Assembly: GCF_008831285.2 (NCBI RefSeq)
Contig: NC_045144.1
Coordinates: 12,885,858 to 12,949,857, forward strand
DNA: 64,000 bases
Source of the DNA: Nymphaea colorata
Taxonomy: Eukaryota > Streptophyta > Magnoliopsida > Nymphaeales > Nymphaeaceae
Direction: 5' to 3'
In this document: positions 23,143-34,499 of the stretch, one piece after another
Numbering within the stretch: position 1 is the stretch's first letter
Layout: each line of letters begins with the position of its first letter
The notes under the pieces: generated by a model
Database searches by the model: none
Seen by the model: only the letters and a program-made list of their open reading frames with translations
What the model was told of the DNA's origin: nothing
Translations under genes and position numbers: made by a program

Positions 23143-23502
23143 ATGGTACATTTCATGTCTTATATGAATCCAGAAAGCAAAGATCAATTCGAGAGTGCAC
23201 TACATATTGTTACCTCAAATAGGCAGCAAGTTCCTTCTAATTTTTTACTGGCAGTAGTCACAACTGCCAAATGTATCTTTGATATCATGCTTTGGCAGGT
23301 AGGTCACATGGCATACTCTCTTGCATGCCAACCATATTTTATTTTCCATTATCAAGGTGAAAGTTATGTGGATTTTGAATTTGGATATGATCACATTCCT
23401 TGTCGACTAAACCGATTCATCACTATTATGGAAGTTAGTTTTTATTTCTTGGCATCTGTTTTCTACAAAAGTTTATTGAAAATGTCTTTTCAAAAGTTGT
23501 AG
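23143..23502 (+). pseudogene. Unidentified coding-like fragment, possibly captured by the inverted-repeat element
   Basis: A 119-codon plus frame begins MVHFMSYMNPESKDQFESAL and stays protein-like (HIVTSNRQQVPSNFLLAVV) up to LWQ at 23298. There GTAGGTCAC could be a splice donor. I do not recognise the protein. Its place between the left arm of the inverted-repeat element and copia A fits a host exon carried inside a Mutator-like element. It may equally be a chance frame. Confidence 0.3.
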
Positions 23503-23588
23503 AAGCTAAAGGCATACCGTGGCAAGGCTGGAGTCCAATTCTATCCTTAGATTTTATTTCTATTGACACTTTCATTTAAGTTAGTAAA

Positions 23589-23864
23589 TGTAAAAACACG
23601 CAATGGACAAGAGAAACAGAGAGGAAACACACGATATACGTGGAAAACCTCAAGAAGAGGTGAAAAACCACGGAGAGGCTCTAACCTAGGGGCAAAACCG
23701 CAACCCTAGGAGAGAGAATATTATTATTCACTTAATCAACAAAACAACAATAAGTGGGAATATAAGAGGGAGACCCGCCTAGGGAACCGAGCCACTCTCG
23801 GTTCCCGTGCCCATGGGACCGGGTTCATATCCAGACCCGGTTCCCAATACACAATATTCTAACA
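23589..23864 (-). repeat. Copia A 3' LTR
   Basis: TG..CA-bounded, 276 bp. On the minus strand it opens TGTTAGAATATTGTG and ends GTTTTTACA. Near the start a stem-loop can form from ACCGGGTCT and a degenerate partner across ATATGAACCCGGTC. The pol stop codon TAG overlaps its first bases. Confidence 0.95.
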
Positions 23865-26800
23865 CTCCCTCTCAAGCTTGGCATACATGTCAAACATGCC
23901 AAACTTGCTCACATTTTTTTCAAATTGGGATGTACATAAGGCTTTAGTTAAAACATCTGCAATTTGATCTTCAGACTTCATATAAGGCAGGATCAACTCC
24001 TTTGAATCTATGCGTTCCCTTATGAAGTGGCGATCAATCTCCACATGTTTAGTTCTGTCATGCAGGACGGGATTATTTGCAAGGTTAATCGCAGACTTGT
24101 TATCGCAGTACATCTTCATCTTCTCTTCCATTTCAACTCCAATATCTGCTAGAAGGATCTTCAACCATAACATTTCTGTAACTCCCATAGCAACCGCCCT
24201 GTATTCAGCCTCAGCACTGGATCTAGAACAAACTTTCTGCCTTTTACTTCTCCATACAACCAGGTTACCCCCCCAGAAAGATGCAGTACCCTGTGATAGA
24301 CCTCCTAGTATCAGTGCACCCTGCCCAATCTGCATCAGAGTATCCTTCAATATTAAACTGGTTTTGCTGAGTATATAGTGATCCTTTCCCTGAATCATTC
24401 TTCAGGTATCCCAACACTCTTTCTGCACTCTTCCAGTGACAATCAGTAAGAGCATGTATAAACTGACTCAACACATTCACAGCATAAGTGATATTAGGGC
24501 GGGTTAGAGTAAGATAGATGAGCTTACCAACCAACCTCTGATACCGTCCTTTTCCTTTCTCATCCAGGATGTTGCCAGTTTTGATGCTAATCTTAGTACC
24601 AGACTCCATTGGAGTTAGAAAGGGCCTACATCCAAGTTTACCTGCCTCCTTTAACAAATCCAGAGTGTACTTCCTTTGGCTCATAACAAGCCCCGTTTCT
24701 GATCGAGCAATCTCTATTCCTAGAAAGTACCTTAGTTTACCCAGATCTTTAAGGTCGAATTTAGCAGCTAACCTCTCCTTCATATTTCTTTTTTCTTTTT
24801 CATCGTCACCAGTGACAATCATATCATCAACATATACAAGAAGAAGACTCACCAGGCCATTTCTCTGCTTGATGAACAAAGTGTGATCACCATTTCCCTG
24901 TTTGTATCCATTAATCTTCATAACTATCCTCAGTCTTTCAAACCACGCTCTAGGAGACTGCTTTAATCCATACAAGGCTTTCTTGAGATGACAACATTTT
25001 CCGCCTTGGGTATATCCAGGAGGTATGCTCATATAGACCTCTCCCTCTAGACGGCCGTTTAAGAATGCATTTTTGACATCAAGTTGGTCCATTCTCCACT
25101 TCTTTTGCACAGCAAGTGCTAGAATAACTCTCACAGTTTTCAGTTTAGCAACAGGGGCAAAAGTTTCAAGATAATCAATACCATATTTTTTACTGAACCC
25201 CTTTGCAACAAGACGAGCCTTATACCGGTCCACAGTACCATCAGGTTTGTACTTCACATTGAACACCCACTTGGAACCAACTAAATGAGCGTCCTTGGGA
25301 ATATCAACTACTTCCCAAGTGTTGTTCCTTGCCAAGGCATCCATCTCCTCTGTCATGGCCTGTAGCCATTTAGGATCCTCTCTAGCATCTTCCACACACC
25401 TGGGAATCACAGACTTAGACAAGGATGTAATAAAGGATTTGTAATCCTTACTAAGGTTTGCATAAGAAACAAATCTCTGAATAGGATGAGAAGTACATGA
25501 CCTGGTGCCCTTGCGTAGGGCTATCGGAAGCTCATCATTCACTGGACTTGGGTCATCCGGGGGACTCATAGGATTGGGATTGGTAACATCAACATCCTCA
25601 ACCACATCTTTCTTCTTCCTGGTGTACACCTGGCCAAACAAGTGATCACGGGCAGTGGGCTGATCATCCACAGAGCCCCTTTCACCTCTGACTATGTCTG
25701 CCACAGTGTGACTGGCCTTGTAATCTAAGAAATCCATAAACTGAATCAGCTGATTTGAGGAATACTCTTCTCCACTGTTCCCTAGACACTCCCCCTGAAG
25801 AGGATTCATAGGAAAGTATGCCTCATGTTCATGAAAAGTAACATCCCGGGAGACATAAACTTTGGAGGTGGTAGGATCAACACATTTGTATCCCTTCTGA
25901 GTAGAGGAATACCCCAAGAAGACACCCTTGATAGACCGAGGATCAAGTTTTTTTAGAGAGGGACTATGGTCATGTACAAAACAGATACACCCAAACACCC
26001 GAGGAGTAAGTGGCCAGCGATTCTGAGTAGGTCAAAGCACAGAATACGGGGAATGACCATTCAACACACGAGTAGGCATACGGTTAATGAGATGTGCACT
26101 AGTGAGAAGTGCATCACCTCAGTAACGCTTAGGAACATGCCGATGGAACATAATAGCCCGGGTGACATCTAATAAATAGCGATTCTTCCGTTCAGTCACG
26201 CCATTTTGGGGTGGAGTGTAACTACAGGATGTTTCATGAACAATATCCTTGCTCCTCAAGAAATCATCAAGGGATTGAGAGACATACTCTCTACCATTAT
26301 CAGTGCGGAACGCCTGAATAGAAGTCTGAAACTGAGTCTCAACAAAGGCAACAAAATTTTTTACAATAACGGGAACTTCACTACGCTCTTTCAACAGGTA
26401 CACGAACGTACAACGGGAGTAGTCATCAATAAGAGTCATAAAGTAATGGAAACCACGACAAGTGGGTACTCCCGAAGGACCCCAAACATCAGAGTGAACC
26501 AAAGCAAAAGGACTGGTGGTTTTATTGAAGGAAATAGGGTACGAAGCCCTAACATGTTTAGCCAACTGACACACTTCAAAGGTGAAGGAGTCCATAGAAA
26601 CAGAATGAAAAAGACTAGGAAACAACTTTTTAATCAACGAAAACGAAAGATGACCAAGCCGCTCGTGCCATCGCATAATGGTGGAGCTGTCTTCCATGCC
26701 TGACAACTGCCCACCAGTGGCTGAAATAAGAGCAGAAGCGACCTGCACAGGCAGTCTGTAAAGTCCATCAACAGCCGAACCAATCCCAATCTTCTGCCCG

Positions 26801-28159
26801 TCACCAAGTCCTGCAGGAAACAACGATCAACAGAAAAAATTATATTGCAATTAAGCTCCTTGGTAATACTGCTAACGGATAACAAATTCATAGGAATATT
26901 AGGAACATGAAGAGCATCATGAAGATGGTATTTATTTAACAATGACAAACTCCCTTTTCCAGCCACAGAGATAGAAGAACCATCAGCCATCGACACGCGT
27001 TGCTGCCCGAAAGACAATTTGTATTCTTGAAACATCTTAGGATCCCCTGTCATATGATGTGTAGCTCCACTGTCAACAATCCAACCACCAAGAGAGGAAT
27101 TACCTTGATCGCTAGTGGCAACAAAAGCTTGGGCTAACTGAGCTCCCTCAGACGTGGAGGCTTCCTCCTGAGTAGTAGACAGGCGACTGATGTACGCTTG
27201 CAGTTCCTTGATTTGATCAGTGGACAACTTATATTTCTCAACACTTGAAGAGCCACTCTGACTGGGATCTGGCACAGAAGGACTCCACCGACTAGAAGGA
27301 GGGCGACCCCAGACAAGTCTCTTCTCAGGATTAATATCCCAACAGAAATCAACTGAATGTCCCAATTTGTTACAATGGCTACAACGTCGAGTAGGACGCT
27401 GTCCAGTCCCTGAAGCACGACTAACAAAGGCTGAAGGAGAACTCCTATGACTGGAGTCAATATGCATCATTTGGCGTCGTTGTTCCTCAGATTCCACCCG
27501 AGCATATACCTCCTCTATCCCAGGAATCTCATCACAGTTGAGAATTTGACTCCGCTCCAAATGGATTCAAATTCATCACGCAGGCCTCCAAAGAAAATAA
27601 ACGTACGATCAATCCATTCCTTTTCCCAGTACAAGGCATGATCAGACCCACAGTTCCAGTCATTATTCACATGATAGTCGAGTTCCTCGCATTTAGTCTT
27701 CAGGGCAGCATAGAAGGAGGCTACAGACAAATCACCTTGTTTAAGAGAGTAGATACTGCGTTTAATTTGATACGTACGCAGAACCCTCTTTTTACAGCCA
27801 TACATCCTCGCAAGCACCGTCCACATATCATAAGAGGTCGACTTCCGTAGAATAAGAGGTTGAATATCAGCAGAAACAGAACTAATGATCCACACCTTAA
27901 CCTGACTGTCCTCCAACGCCCAAGTTGCCCATCGAGGGTCTGCTTTGCTAGGCGCCGGTTTCTCCCCTGTGATATAGGGAAGGCGACCGCGACTAGTTAT
28001 CCCTATTTCGAGTGCGGTAGACCAAGAGAGATAGTTATCTTTATTCAAACGAATAGACGTGACCTGAACCGGCAAGTTCTCGCTCTTGGTAGTCTGGCTC
28101 GTGTCGAAGGCAACATCAATCTTGGGGATCATCTCTTCGGCCATCACGTGCACCAACAA
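23859..28159 (-). pseudogene. Copia A gag-pol polyprotein, inactivated
   Basis: Gag (28159-27515) has a UBN2-type body with RLNKDNYLSWS and QGDLSVASFYA. A CCHC knuckle CSHCNKLGHSVDFC lies at about 27383-27342, then protease WIVDSGATHHM at about 27080. GAG-pre-integrase WHERLGHLS and the integrase core follow in 26823-26119: catalytic Asp in HSDVWG, Asp in RTDNGREY and Glu in ERKNRY at residues 112, 175 and 211 of that frame. RT has YVDD at residues 389-392 of frame 25998-24265. RNase H shows EGYSDADW, AEAEYRA and CDNKSA and ends in 24398-23859. Frame changes occur near 27530, 26700-26630 and 24390-24265. TGA stops interrupt integrase at 26119 (where family members have Trp) and near 26030. 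In the family the protein packages, copies and integrates the element. Confidence 0.92.
23865..23880 (-). other. Copia A polypurine tract
   Basis: On the minus strand AAGCTTGAGAGGGAG lies directly before the 3' LTR. It primes plus-strand DNA synthesis in LTR retroelements. Confidence 0.8.
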
Positions 28160-28496
28160 GCAGCACTACCCAACACCAAGAAACACAACCAGGAGGCGCG
28201 CAGGCGACGACGCTGAAAAAACAACGGCGGCGGCGCTGGAAAGGGCGACGGTGGCGGCGCTGAAGGGGGCGACTGCGACGGCGCTGTAGAGGACGCCGGC
28301 GGCGGCAGAAACGGATGACGACGGCGGAAACAGCAGCGACGGCAGCAGCGGGAAGCGGCGGCGGCAAAAACGGATGACGGTGGCGGAAACGGCAGCGACG
28401 GTGGCAGCGGGAAGCGGCGGTGGCAGAGACCAAAAACTGGCGGGCGACGGAAAAACGGTGGATACGCTACTGGCACACCAACAATCTCACACGCGT
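28160..28496 (-). other. Copia A GC-rich leader
   Basis: The stretch between primer site and gag is strongly GC-rich and full of CGG/GCG triplets, unlike the AT-rich surroundings. It holds a 59-bp tandem duplication (28311-28428) of a unit starting ACGGATGACG. Long frames on both strands here are Arg/Pro/Ala-rich artefacts. Confidence 0.75.
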
Positions 28497-28510
28497 TGGC
28501 TCTGATACCA
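28497..28510 (-). other. Copia A primer-binding site
   Basis: The minus strand reads TGGTATCAGAGCCA immediately after the 5' LTR, the perfect complement expected for initiator tRNA-Met priming. Confidence 0.93.
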
Positions 28511-28786
28511 TGTAAAAACACGCAATGGACAAGAGAAACAGAGAGGAAACACACGATATACGTGGAAAACCTCAAGAAAAGGTGAAAAACCACGGAGAGG
28601 CTCTAACCTAGGGGCAAAACCGCAACCCTAGGAGAGAGAATATTATTATTCACTTAATCAACAAAACAGCAATAAGTGGGAATATAATAGGGAGACCCAC
28701 CTAGGGAACCAAGCCACTCTTGGTTCCCACGCCCATGGGACCGTGTCCATATCTAGACCCGGTTCCCAATACACAATATTCTAACA
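28511..28786 (-). promoter_or_regulatory. Copia A 5' LTR (promoter)
   Basis: 276 bp, TG..CA ends. As the 5' LTR it would carry the element's promoter. On the minus strand a TATA-like CCCTATTATATTCCC lies about 110 bases in, and the LTR ends GTTTTTACA before the primer site. Confidence 0.85.
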
Positions 28787-29113
28787 GTAAATATAGAATC
28801 TATATAGTTAGTGTAACAGTTGTGATTCACATGTTATTTTCTCTAGGTTCACCTGTTATCCTATTTTATATTTTTGAATTGTGCATAAGGACATAACCTG
28901 CAGCGTAGAAATGGAAATTATTTTTTATGATTGAATTTTGGAAAATATGCTCACCAAATCCCTTTTTATTTAATAAAAAAAAGTTCTCCTTTAAGAGGCA
29001 AGCATTTGGTTATAATACCGAAAATGAGCTTTTAATGGAATTGATTAGCAAAATGATGGTTTGAAGTTATCATTGTTATAAAAAATTTACCGAAAAATAG
29101 AAATAGAAAGATA

Positions 29114-29455
29114 AAGTCTTTGTGTAATCATCCAAACCACCAGCCTCTTAAGAAGCTCATTTCATTATCCAACCCACCAACCCTTCAAGCTTGTTCTCTC
29201 TCTCTTTGATCCTTTTTTTTTGCTTCGTCTATTTTTTTTTGGTGCTCGTTCACTCTTATTCAGAAGTCTTTGTGTAATCATCCAAACCACCAGCCTCTTA
29301 AGAAGCTCATTTCATTATCCAACCCACCAACCCTTCAAGCTTGTTCTCTCTCACTCTTTGATCCTTTTTTTTTTGCTTCGTCTATTTTTTTTTGGTGGGC
29401 TTGTGTCTAATTTCATTATTGGGAAAAATGATTTCGTTCACTCTTATTCAGAAGC
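29114..29455. repeat. Two-copy tandem duplication, period 160 bp
   Basis: AAGTCTTTGTGTAATCATCC at 29114 recurs at 29274. Each copy carries the right arm tip of the inverted-repeat element and the motif GATCC(T)nGCTTCGTCTA(T)n. The second copy has an extra ~40 bp before CGTTCACTCTTATTCAGAAG. So the outer tip of the right arm exists twice. Confidence 0.88.
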
Positions 29456-29549
29456 TATGCAACAAATGAATAAAAAGGAAATTTAAAGACTGCATCATTG
29501 GAAATGCAGGAGCTTTGCATTGAGATATAGTTCTCAAATTTGAACCCAA

Positions 29550-31000
29550 ACAATGTTTCAGATAATAGATATGGACATGATCTTTGACATGTTTATGAGA
29601 TTTAGATAAAGGTCTGAATCTAGAGAGAGTTCTAAAAATAGATCGTAGATGTGATAGAAGATTTAGAGAAAAATTATAGATAAGATACATGGATGACAAT
29701 AGTTCAAGGATCTAAAAATGTTTGTGAAAAGATCGTAATTGATGATTCAAATATTATAAAATGTATAGGTGACATATAACTTCAATGTAGAATGGCATTA
29801 TTGAAGATGAAGTGGCACTTTTGCCCTTGGACATGGGGAAAATATTTTTAAAAATAACTATTTTCCCTTGGGTGTTATATTGGAATGAAACAGGCTCAAA
29901 TCATGAATTTGGCTTAGGTCAAGGCTTTAAGAACTAAATAAAGTCATAAACTAAGGTGTACATGTTGTATGTCCTATGTTTTTCAATTTGACTAGACCAG
30001 CCTATTGGCCTACTTCTAGATTGGCTTGGCTTAAAATTTTATAGAAAAAATACTTCTTGGATTTTTCTATCACTTTTTAATTTACAAGCTCTAATTGTTC
30101 TAGTTATAAAGGGAAACTGAGGAGGGCATGAAAAGTTAGGTTATCATTGGAATTTTTACTATTTGGAGCTGGAGGGTACTTAGATCAGCCACTTACCAGT
30201 AAGGATATGTGAAAAGATCTAGCTGAATTGAGCTTGACAGCTGGTTATAGAGTGTAGCAAGTACTTGGAATAAGTTCTGGAGTTTCAACACTGAATTGAA
30301 CTCAAATTAGGATGAATGAACTCAAACCAAACAAAAGGAAGGTACTTTTATACATGATAGACATGATTCTAGTTTGGTTTCAACTCACTCCATCAAGTTG
30401 AGCTCAAATTTAGCTTAAAAACTTAAAAACAGGTGAATGAGCTCTAGAACCTTTGGAACTAAATTGAAACAAAATTAGATGAATTGACTCAAATTGATAT
30501 GAAAGAAGATAGTTTTATATAGGTAAACATAATCCTAGTTCAATTTCAGCTCACTCCATTAGGATGAGCTCAAATTTAGGTCAAATCTCTGAAAACAAGA
30601 AAGGATAAGCTTCAAGACCTTTAAAACAAAATTTATCTCAAACCAAGATGAACAAACTCAAGCTGAACTAGGAAGGATAGAATTATATATGATGAACATG
30701 ATCCACGCTCAGTTCGAGCTAACCTTACCCAGCTGAAAATGAAATATAACTTGGGCCTTGCTAAAAATGAGTGAATGTCACAGTGGAAACCTGCGAGTTA
30801 CTCTAAACCTGAATTTGGGTTTGGAAACTTACGGTGAGAGAAATGATATTTTCTTTCTCCTAATGTAATCTTATCTTCAACTTGATTGGACTTAAGTAGA
30901 TACGGTCAAGCTAAAATTATAGTTTTAGGTTCTAGTGAACTGACTTGAGCTAGTAAAAAAGAGCTAGTGAGTTGATTTTAACTACCCTTGGAGACTTGTA
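29550..31000 (+). repeat. Dispersed repeat R, plus orientation, with internal ~160-bp tandem units
   Basis: AT-rich, non-coding. Between about 30280 and 30760 a unit around GAGCTCAAATTTAGCTTA...GAACCTTTGG repeats about three times with heavy divergence (period roughly 160 bp). The same family appears at about 43780-44116 (reverse) and about 48900-49846 (forward). Shared landmarks are GAGTGTAGCAAG/AAGTGTAGCAAT and TGAATTGAACTC..GAATGAACT. No coding or LTR borders were found, so its class is unknown. Confidence 0.55.
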
Positions 31001-34000
31001 GAGCAAAAAATTACCCTATTTGGGTCTGTTATAGATAATTAACAGAGTTTCTAAGATTTTTTGACATTCATGGTCAAAATGGTCATTTGACATCAAGGCG
31101 ACAACCTAGGTGGCCTTGCTCTAGGTATTAGGTGTCTAAATAAGGTAAGTTTAGCTCTAGTTTTTTAAGGCTAGCTTCTATAACTGAAGTCGCTTTTCAA
31201 CGCACAATTCAAAACCGTCTTCTACAACTGAAGGTTTTGGGGTATTTACAATGAGAAGAAAAAATGGAAAGATGTGGAAGGGATGGAGAAAAGGTGAGCA
31301 AACTAAAGTGAGAGAGAAAAATGCAAGTGGCAAAATCTGCAGGTATAAGCGGTCCTATACGGGTGAAAGGTTGATGGTAAGTACAAGCATGCAACAACTT
31401 AGGCCAATTTCTTTTCATCAATACGAGTGATTATTTTTCAACATAGTAGATTTTGCATCCTAACACTTTTGCTAATATGTATTCTACTGATCCTCCATGA
31501 TATGTACCAGTGATACTTTTCATCGGTATAGACAACTTGCCTACCGGTTATTTTATCTTAGATACAAAGTTTTTGTTTGTAGTGATTGGACATGGAATTC
31601 AGAAATTCATGTATTGCAAATGTTAGACCAAACGAAGTTATTTTTTTAATCTATTTGAATAGATTGCAATTGTCTAGTGCAATTTAACTTAGTAAACGTG
31701 TTAACCAGTCCATCAAACACTGTTATAGATGAACGTGAAATAGGCCAATTCAGTTCATGTGGCACATTTACTAGCCGTATTTGTGTCCTAGAAGTAGCAT
31801 TGTCCCTAATGAGTCTGGTTGTACCAAAGTTCATTCACCGGTGAGGGGCCCAAAGCTTTTCATGGTATGCATGCATAGAAAAAGGTGCTAAAACCTTGTT
31901 TTGATCCACACATAATTGGTATAATCTTATAGTAAAGTCCAATCTATTTAAAAGATAAAAAGAAAGGAAAGACACAAGTGCTTCTTTGTATAAAGAAAGT
32001 TGCGTTTCCATAAGCAAAGGTTGAGTTGAACTTTCTTAACGCAACTTTACAAGTCATTGGTATAAGGTCAGGAACTTAATCCAAACATGAAAGCCTAGAA
32101 TCCTAAGGAACACAATGTTCCAAAGAAAGAAAAAGTTCCAATAATGGCATTTCTTTGGAAGACAACATACTTTTGTTCTTCGACATCTAAACTTTAGAGA
32201 AATAGAAGGGAAGAAAAATATTCTATAAGTTAGATGGCCTCTATGCAATGGGAGTTAAGTGTAGGTTGATGTTGGGTTATTGCCCACCTTAACCCACAAA
32301 ATTTGCCTTATTTATATATTGATACTTCCCAATTTTTATTCATTTATACGTAAGTGCATATAAAGTTTAAAACTTAAACGATTGGTACCCCTTAGTCAAT
32401 TTTTTTTCTAGTTTTGCCACTGTTCTCTAGCTTTCATTGATTGTTTACCAAAGCAATCATGGCATCTACTTTCTTGTTAAATTTTTCAGTGGGAACAAGA
32501 TCTTCCATTTTTCTTTTGCCATGATGCATTAGTTTTTTTTGTGTGCTTTTGTAATTAGAGCTTCCAAATACACCATGTTTCTGCAACTAATGCAAAAGAT
32601 TTCTGGAAACTCTTGTTGTTGTAATTTTGTTGGTAGAGATAAATTAAACTGCTTTTCACAATTAAGTGGTTGCTTGCTTCCTTTTGTATTGAAAACTCAC
32701 ACAATTAATTGTACCTTCCAAATAAAGAAAAAGTCAGTCCACTACCCATATTCATGTTCAGCTGCACTAGCTTATAAGTGTTGCTCATCTCCCTACAGTA
32801 TTGTGTTATTGGAAATGTCATGTGGACATAACTTTCATAATTTAAGTGTTTTCAAGTTGAGAAACAAGCTAATAATTGGGAAAGCATGTAACTGGAATTT
32901 TGACTAAGCTAGATTGGCTTCAATTGGAACCTGGACTATTCACATGCCTATTTCTTGTTGGCTTATGTCACTCCCTTGAAATCAAGTAGGTCTTTCACAG
33001 CTTTGCTTGGTGGTTGCTTGCCACTGCAACAGATCTAGTCAGTTGTGGCACTAAAATAGCACTAATGAACATCAGCTTTAGTGCTATAGCATGTGCCAAA
33101 GGTTGGATTGCCACAACTTATTTCCATGGCGGGAAGACGGAGCACCATTGCTTCCCATGACTAGCACCAAGAGCAGCAAGGCCATGATGAGAGCACTACT
33201 GGTCCTAATATTGCATCCATATAGTTTGTTTGTGGGTCACCATATAGATCTGCATAGTGTTCTCTCACCTTTATAGCCTTCTTTTGTTTTGTCAAAAAAT
33301 TGTGTGCTTATGTACAAAGGTAAACAGGACAAAAAAAAATGGCCAACAAAATTTTTTGAATTTAACTGATACCACATGCAGAGTAGTCGCACTTAATGAA
33401 TTTCAAATGGTATTGATCACTTGCAACTCAAAGTAATGCTTTTCTTTTCTTTTTTTTCACTACTTCTTTCCTTGAAATGTTGTAACTTACATCTTCTTTT
33501 GGTATGAAAATTGCAATCTTTGAGCATCAATTTCCCCAAAGATTTGACATTTGAAAAGTTGTCGATAAAAATATTTCCCTTTCAACCAGTGCTATTATGA
33601 AAATTGGTCAACAGTGAATTGTTCAAAAATATTGACTTTTTTATTTTCAAAAAGCTAAAAATACATGCAAATAAATGAATAAAAATGTTAAATTATTTTT
33701 TAAAGGGAAATATTGACACATGGCGCACCATAGAGTTGAAACAGCTTGGCACTGATTCAATTTTAACCATTCCAATTTAGGCTTGTTTTAATAATGCTGC
33801 TCTTGACATGGAAAATACCCTTGTCCCGTTGGTGCCTTTTGAAAAAAATGTGTCACGTTTGGATCCAAACAAGAAAATATTACAAACAACTTTATTAGGT
33901 CTACCAATGTGCTGGAATGCACATGGATGTATATCAATACTGTTAAATGGAAAAATTAAACATAAAATAAAGAATAATGCAAGATGCAAAATAGTTAAGC

Positions 34001-34480
34001 ACCCAAATGAAAGCCTCCCCACATATTTTTGGTAGCTATCATAATGACATTGATATTAAATCCACAATCATGAAGAAGGTATACTCTTTTTTTTCTCAAA
34101 AATGGTTATTTATTTAGCAAAATGTGTGGGATGGGGTTAGGATGATACCCTAAAATGCCATTCATTTTGTATCTAAAACAATCGTTCATGCACCAAAATC
34201 AGTTCATACAAAATGACTTCACATTCATCATGACAAAAATGCCCTTAAAAATGACTTCACATTCAACGCAAATAAGTCTTCTACTTGTGCTGCCACCACC
34301 ACCTCCTTCCCTTAGTCGCTGCCTCCAGCCTCTACTATTCTACATTTCTTTTTGTTTTTCTTCTTCTATTTTTGTATACCAAGAATACCAATGGAGGGAG
34401 AGAGCCCTTAGATGTCAGGCTCTTGACAGCCCGTGGGTAAACATGGGTTTGGATCTGGACTAGGGTCTAGACCTACACTG
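31001..34480. other. AT-rich intergenic DNA, nothing recognised
   Basis: No domain-bearing frame and no transposon border I can draw. Frames of 60-120 codons (for example 32539-32907) lack motifs. A pyrimidine-rich stretch lies at 34280-34370. Confidence 0.45.
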
Positions 34481-34499
34481 CTCACTCGATATGAACATC

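Larger units (their letters stand above)
23589..28786 (-). mobile_element. Full-length Ty1/copia element, family A, TSD GTAAA
   Basis: A 5,198-bp element: 276-bp LTRs at 23589-23864 and 28511-28786 differ at about a dozen positions (roughly 4%) by eye, giving moderate age. GTAAA flanks it at 23584-23588 and 28787-28791. Reading on the minus strand: 5' LTR, primer site, GC-rich leader, gag, protease, integrase, RT, RNase H, polypurine tract, 3' LTR, the order that defines copia. The polyprotein has three frameshifts and two stops, so it is non-autonomous. It sits inside the inverted-repeat element at 22528-29164. Confidence 0.95.
22528..29164. mobile_element. Element with long terminal inverted repeats, interrupted by copia A
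   Basis: The left end reads TGAAGAGAGCTTCTTAAGAG. The reverse complement of the right end reads TGAAATGAGCTTCTTAAGAG, followed in both by GCTGGTGGTTTGGA. Looser similarity continues for about 250 bp inward (left arm to about 22800, right arm from about 28890), including GCTCTTAAAG versus GCCTCTTAAAG blocks. Long arms of this kind are typical of Mutator-like elements, but I see no 9-bp target duplication and no transposase, so the class is tentative. Copia A inserted inside it, so this element is older. Without copia A it would be about 1.4 kb. Confidence 0.55.

Noticed and set aside
24010-24886. Plus-strand frames opposite copia A pol
   Set aside because: Shadows of the conserved RT/RNase H coding on the minus strand.
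28144-28593. Pro/Arg-rich frames of 100-149 codons around the copia A leader
   Set aside because: They arise from CGG/GCC repeats and run into the LTR; gag starts at 28159 in another frame.
32539-32907. 122-codon plus frame in AT-rich spacer
   Set aside because: No domain, no splice context, ordinary length for chance frames in such DNA.
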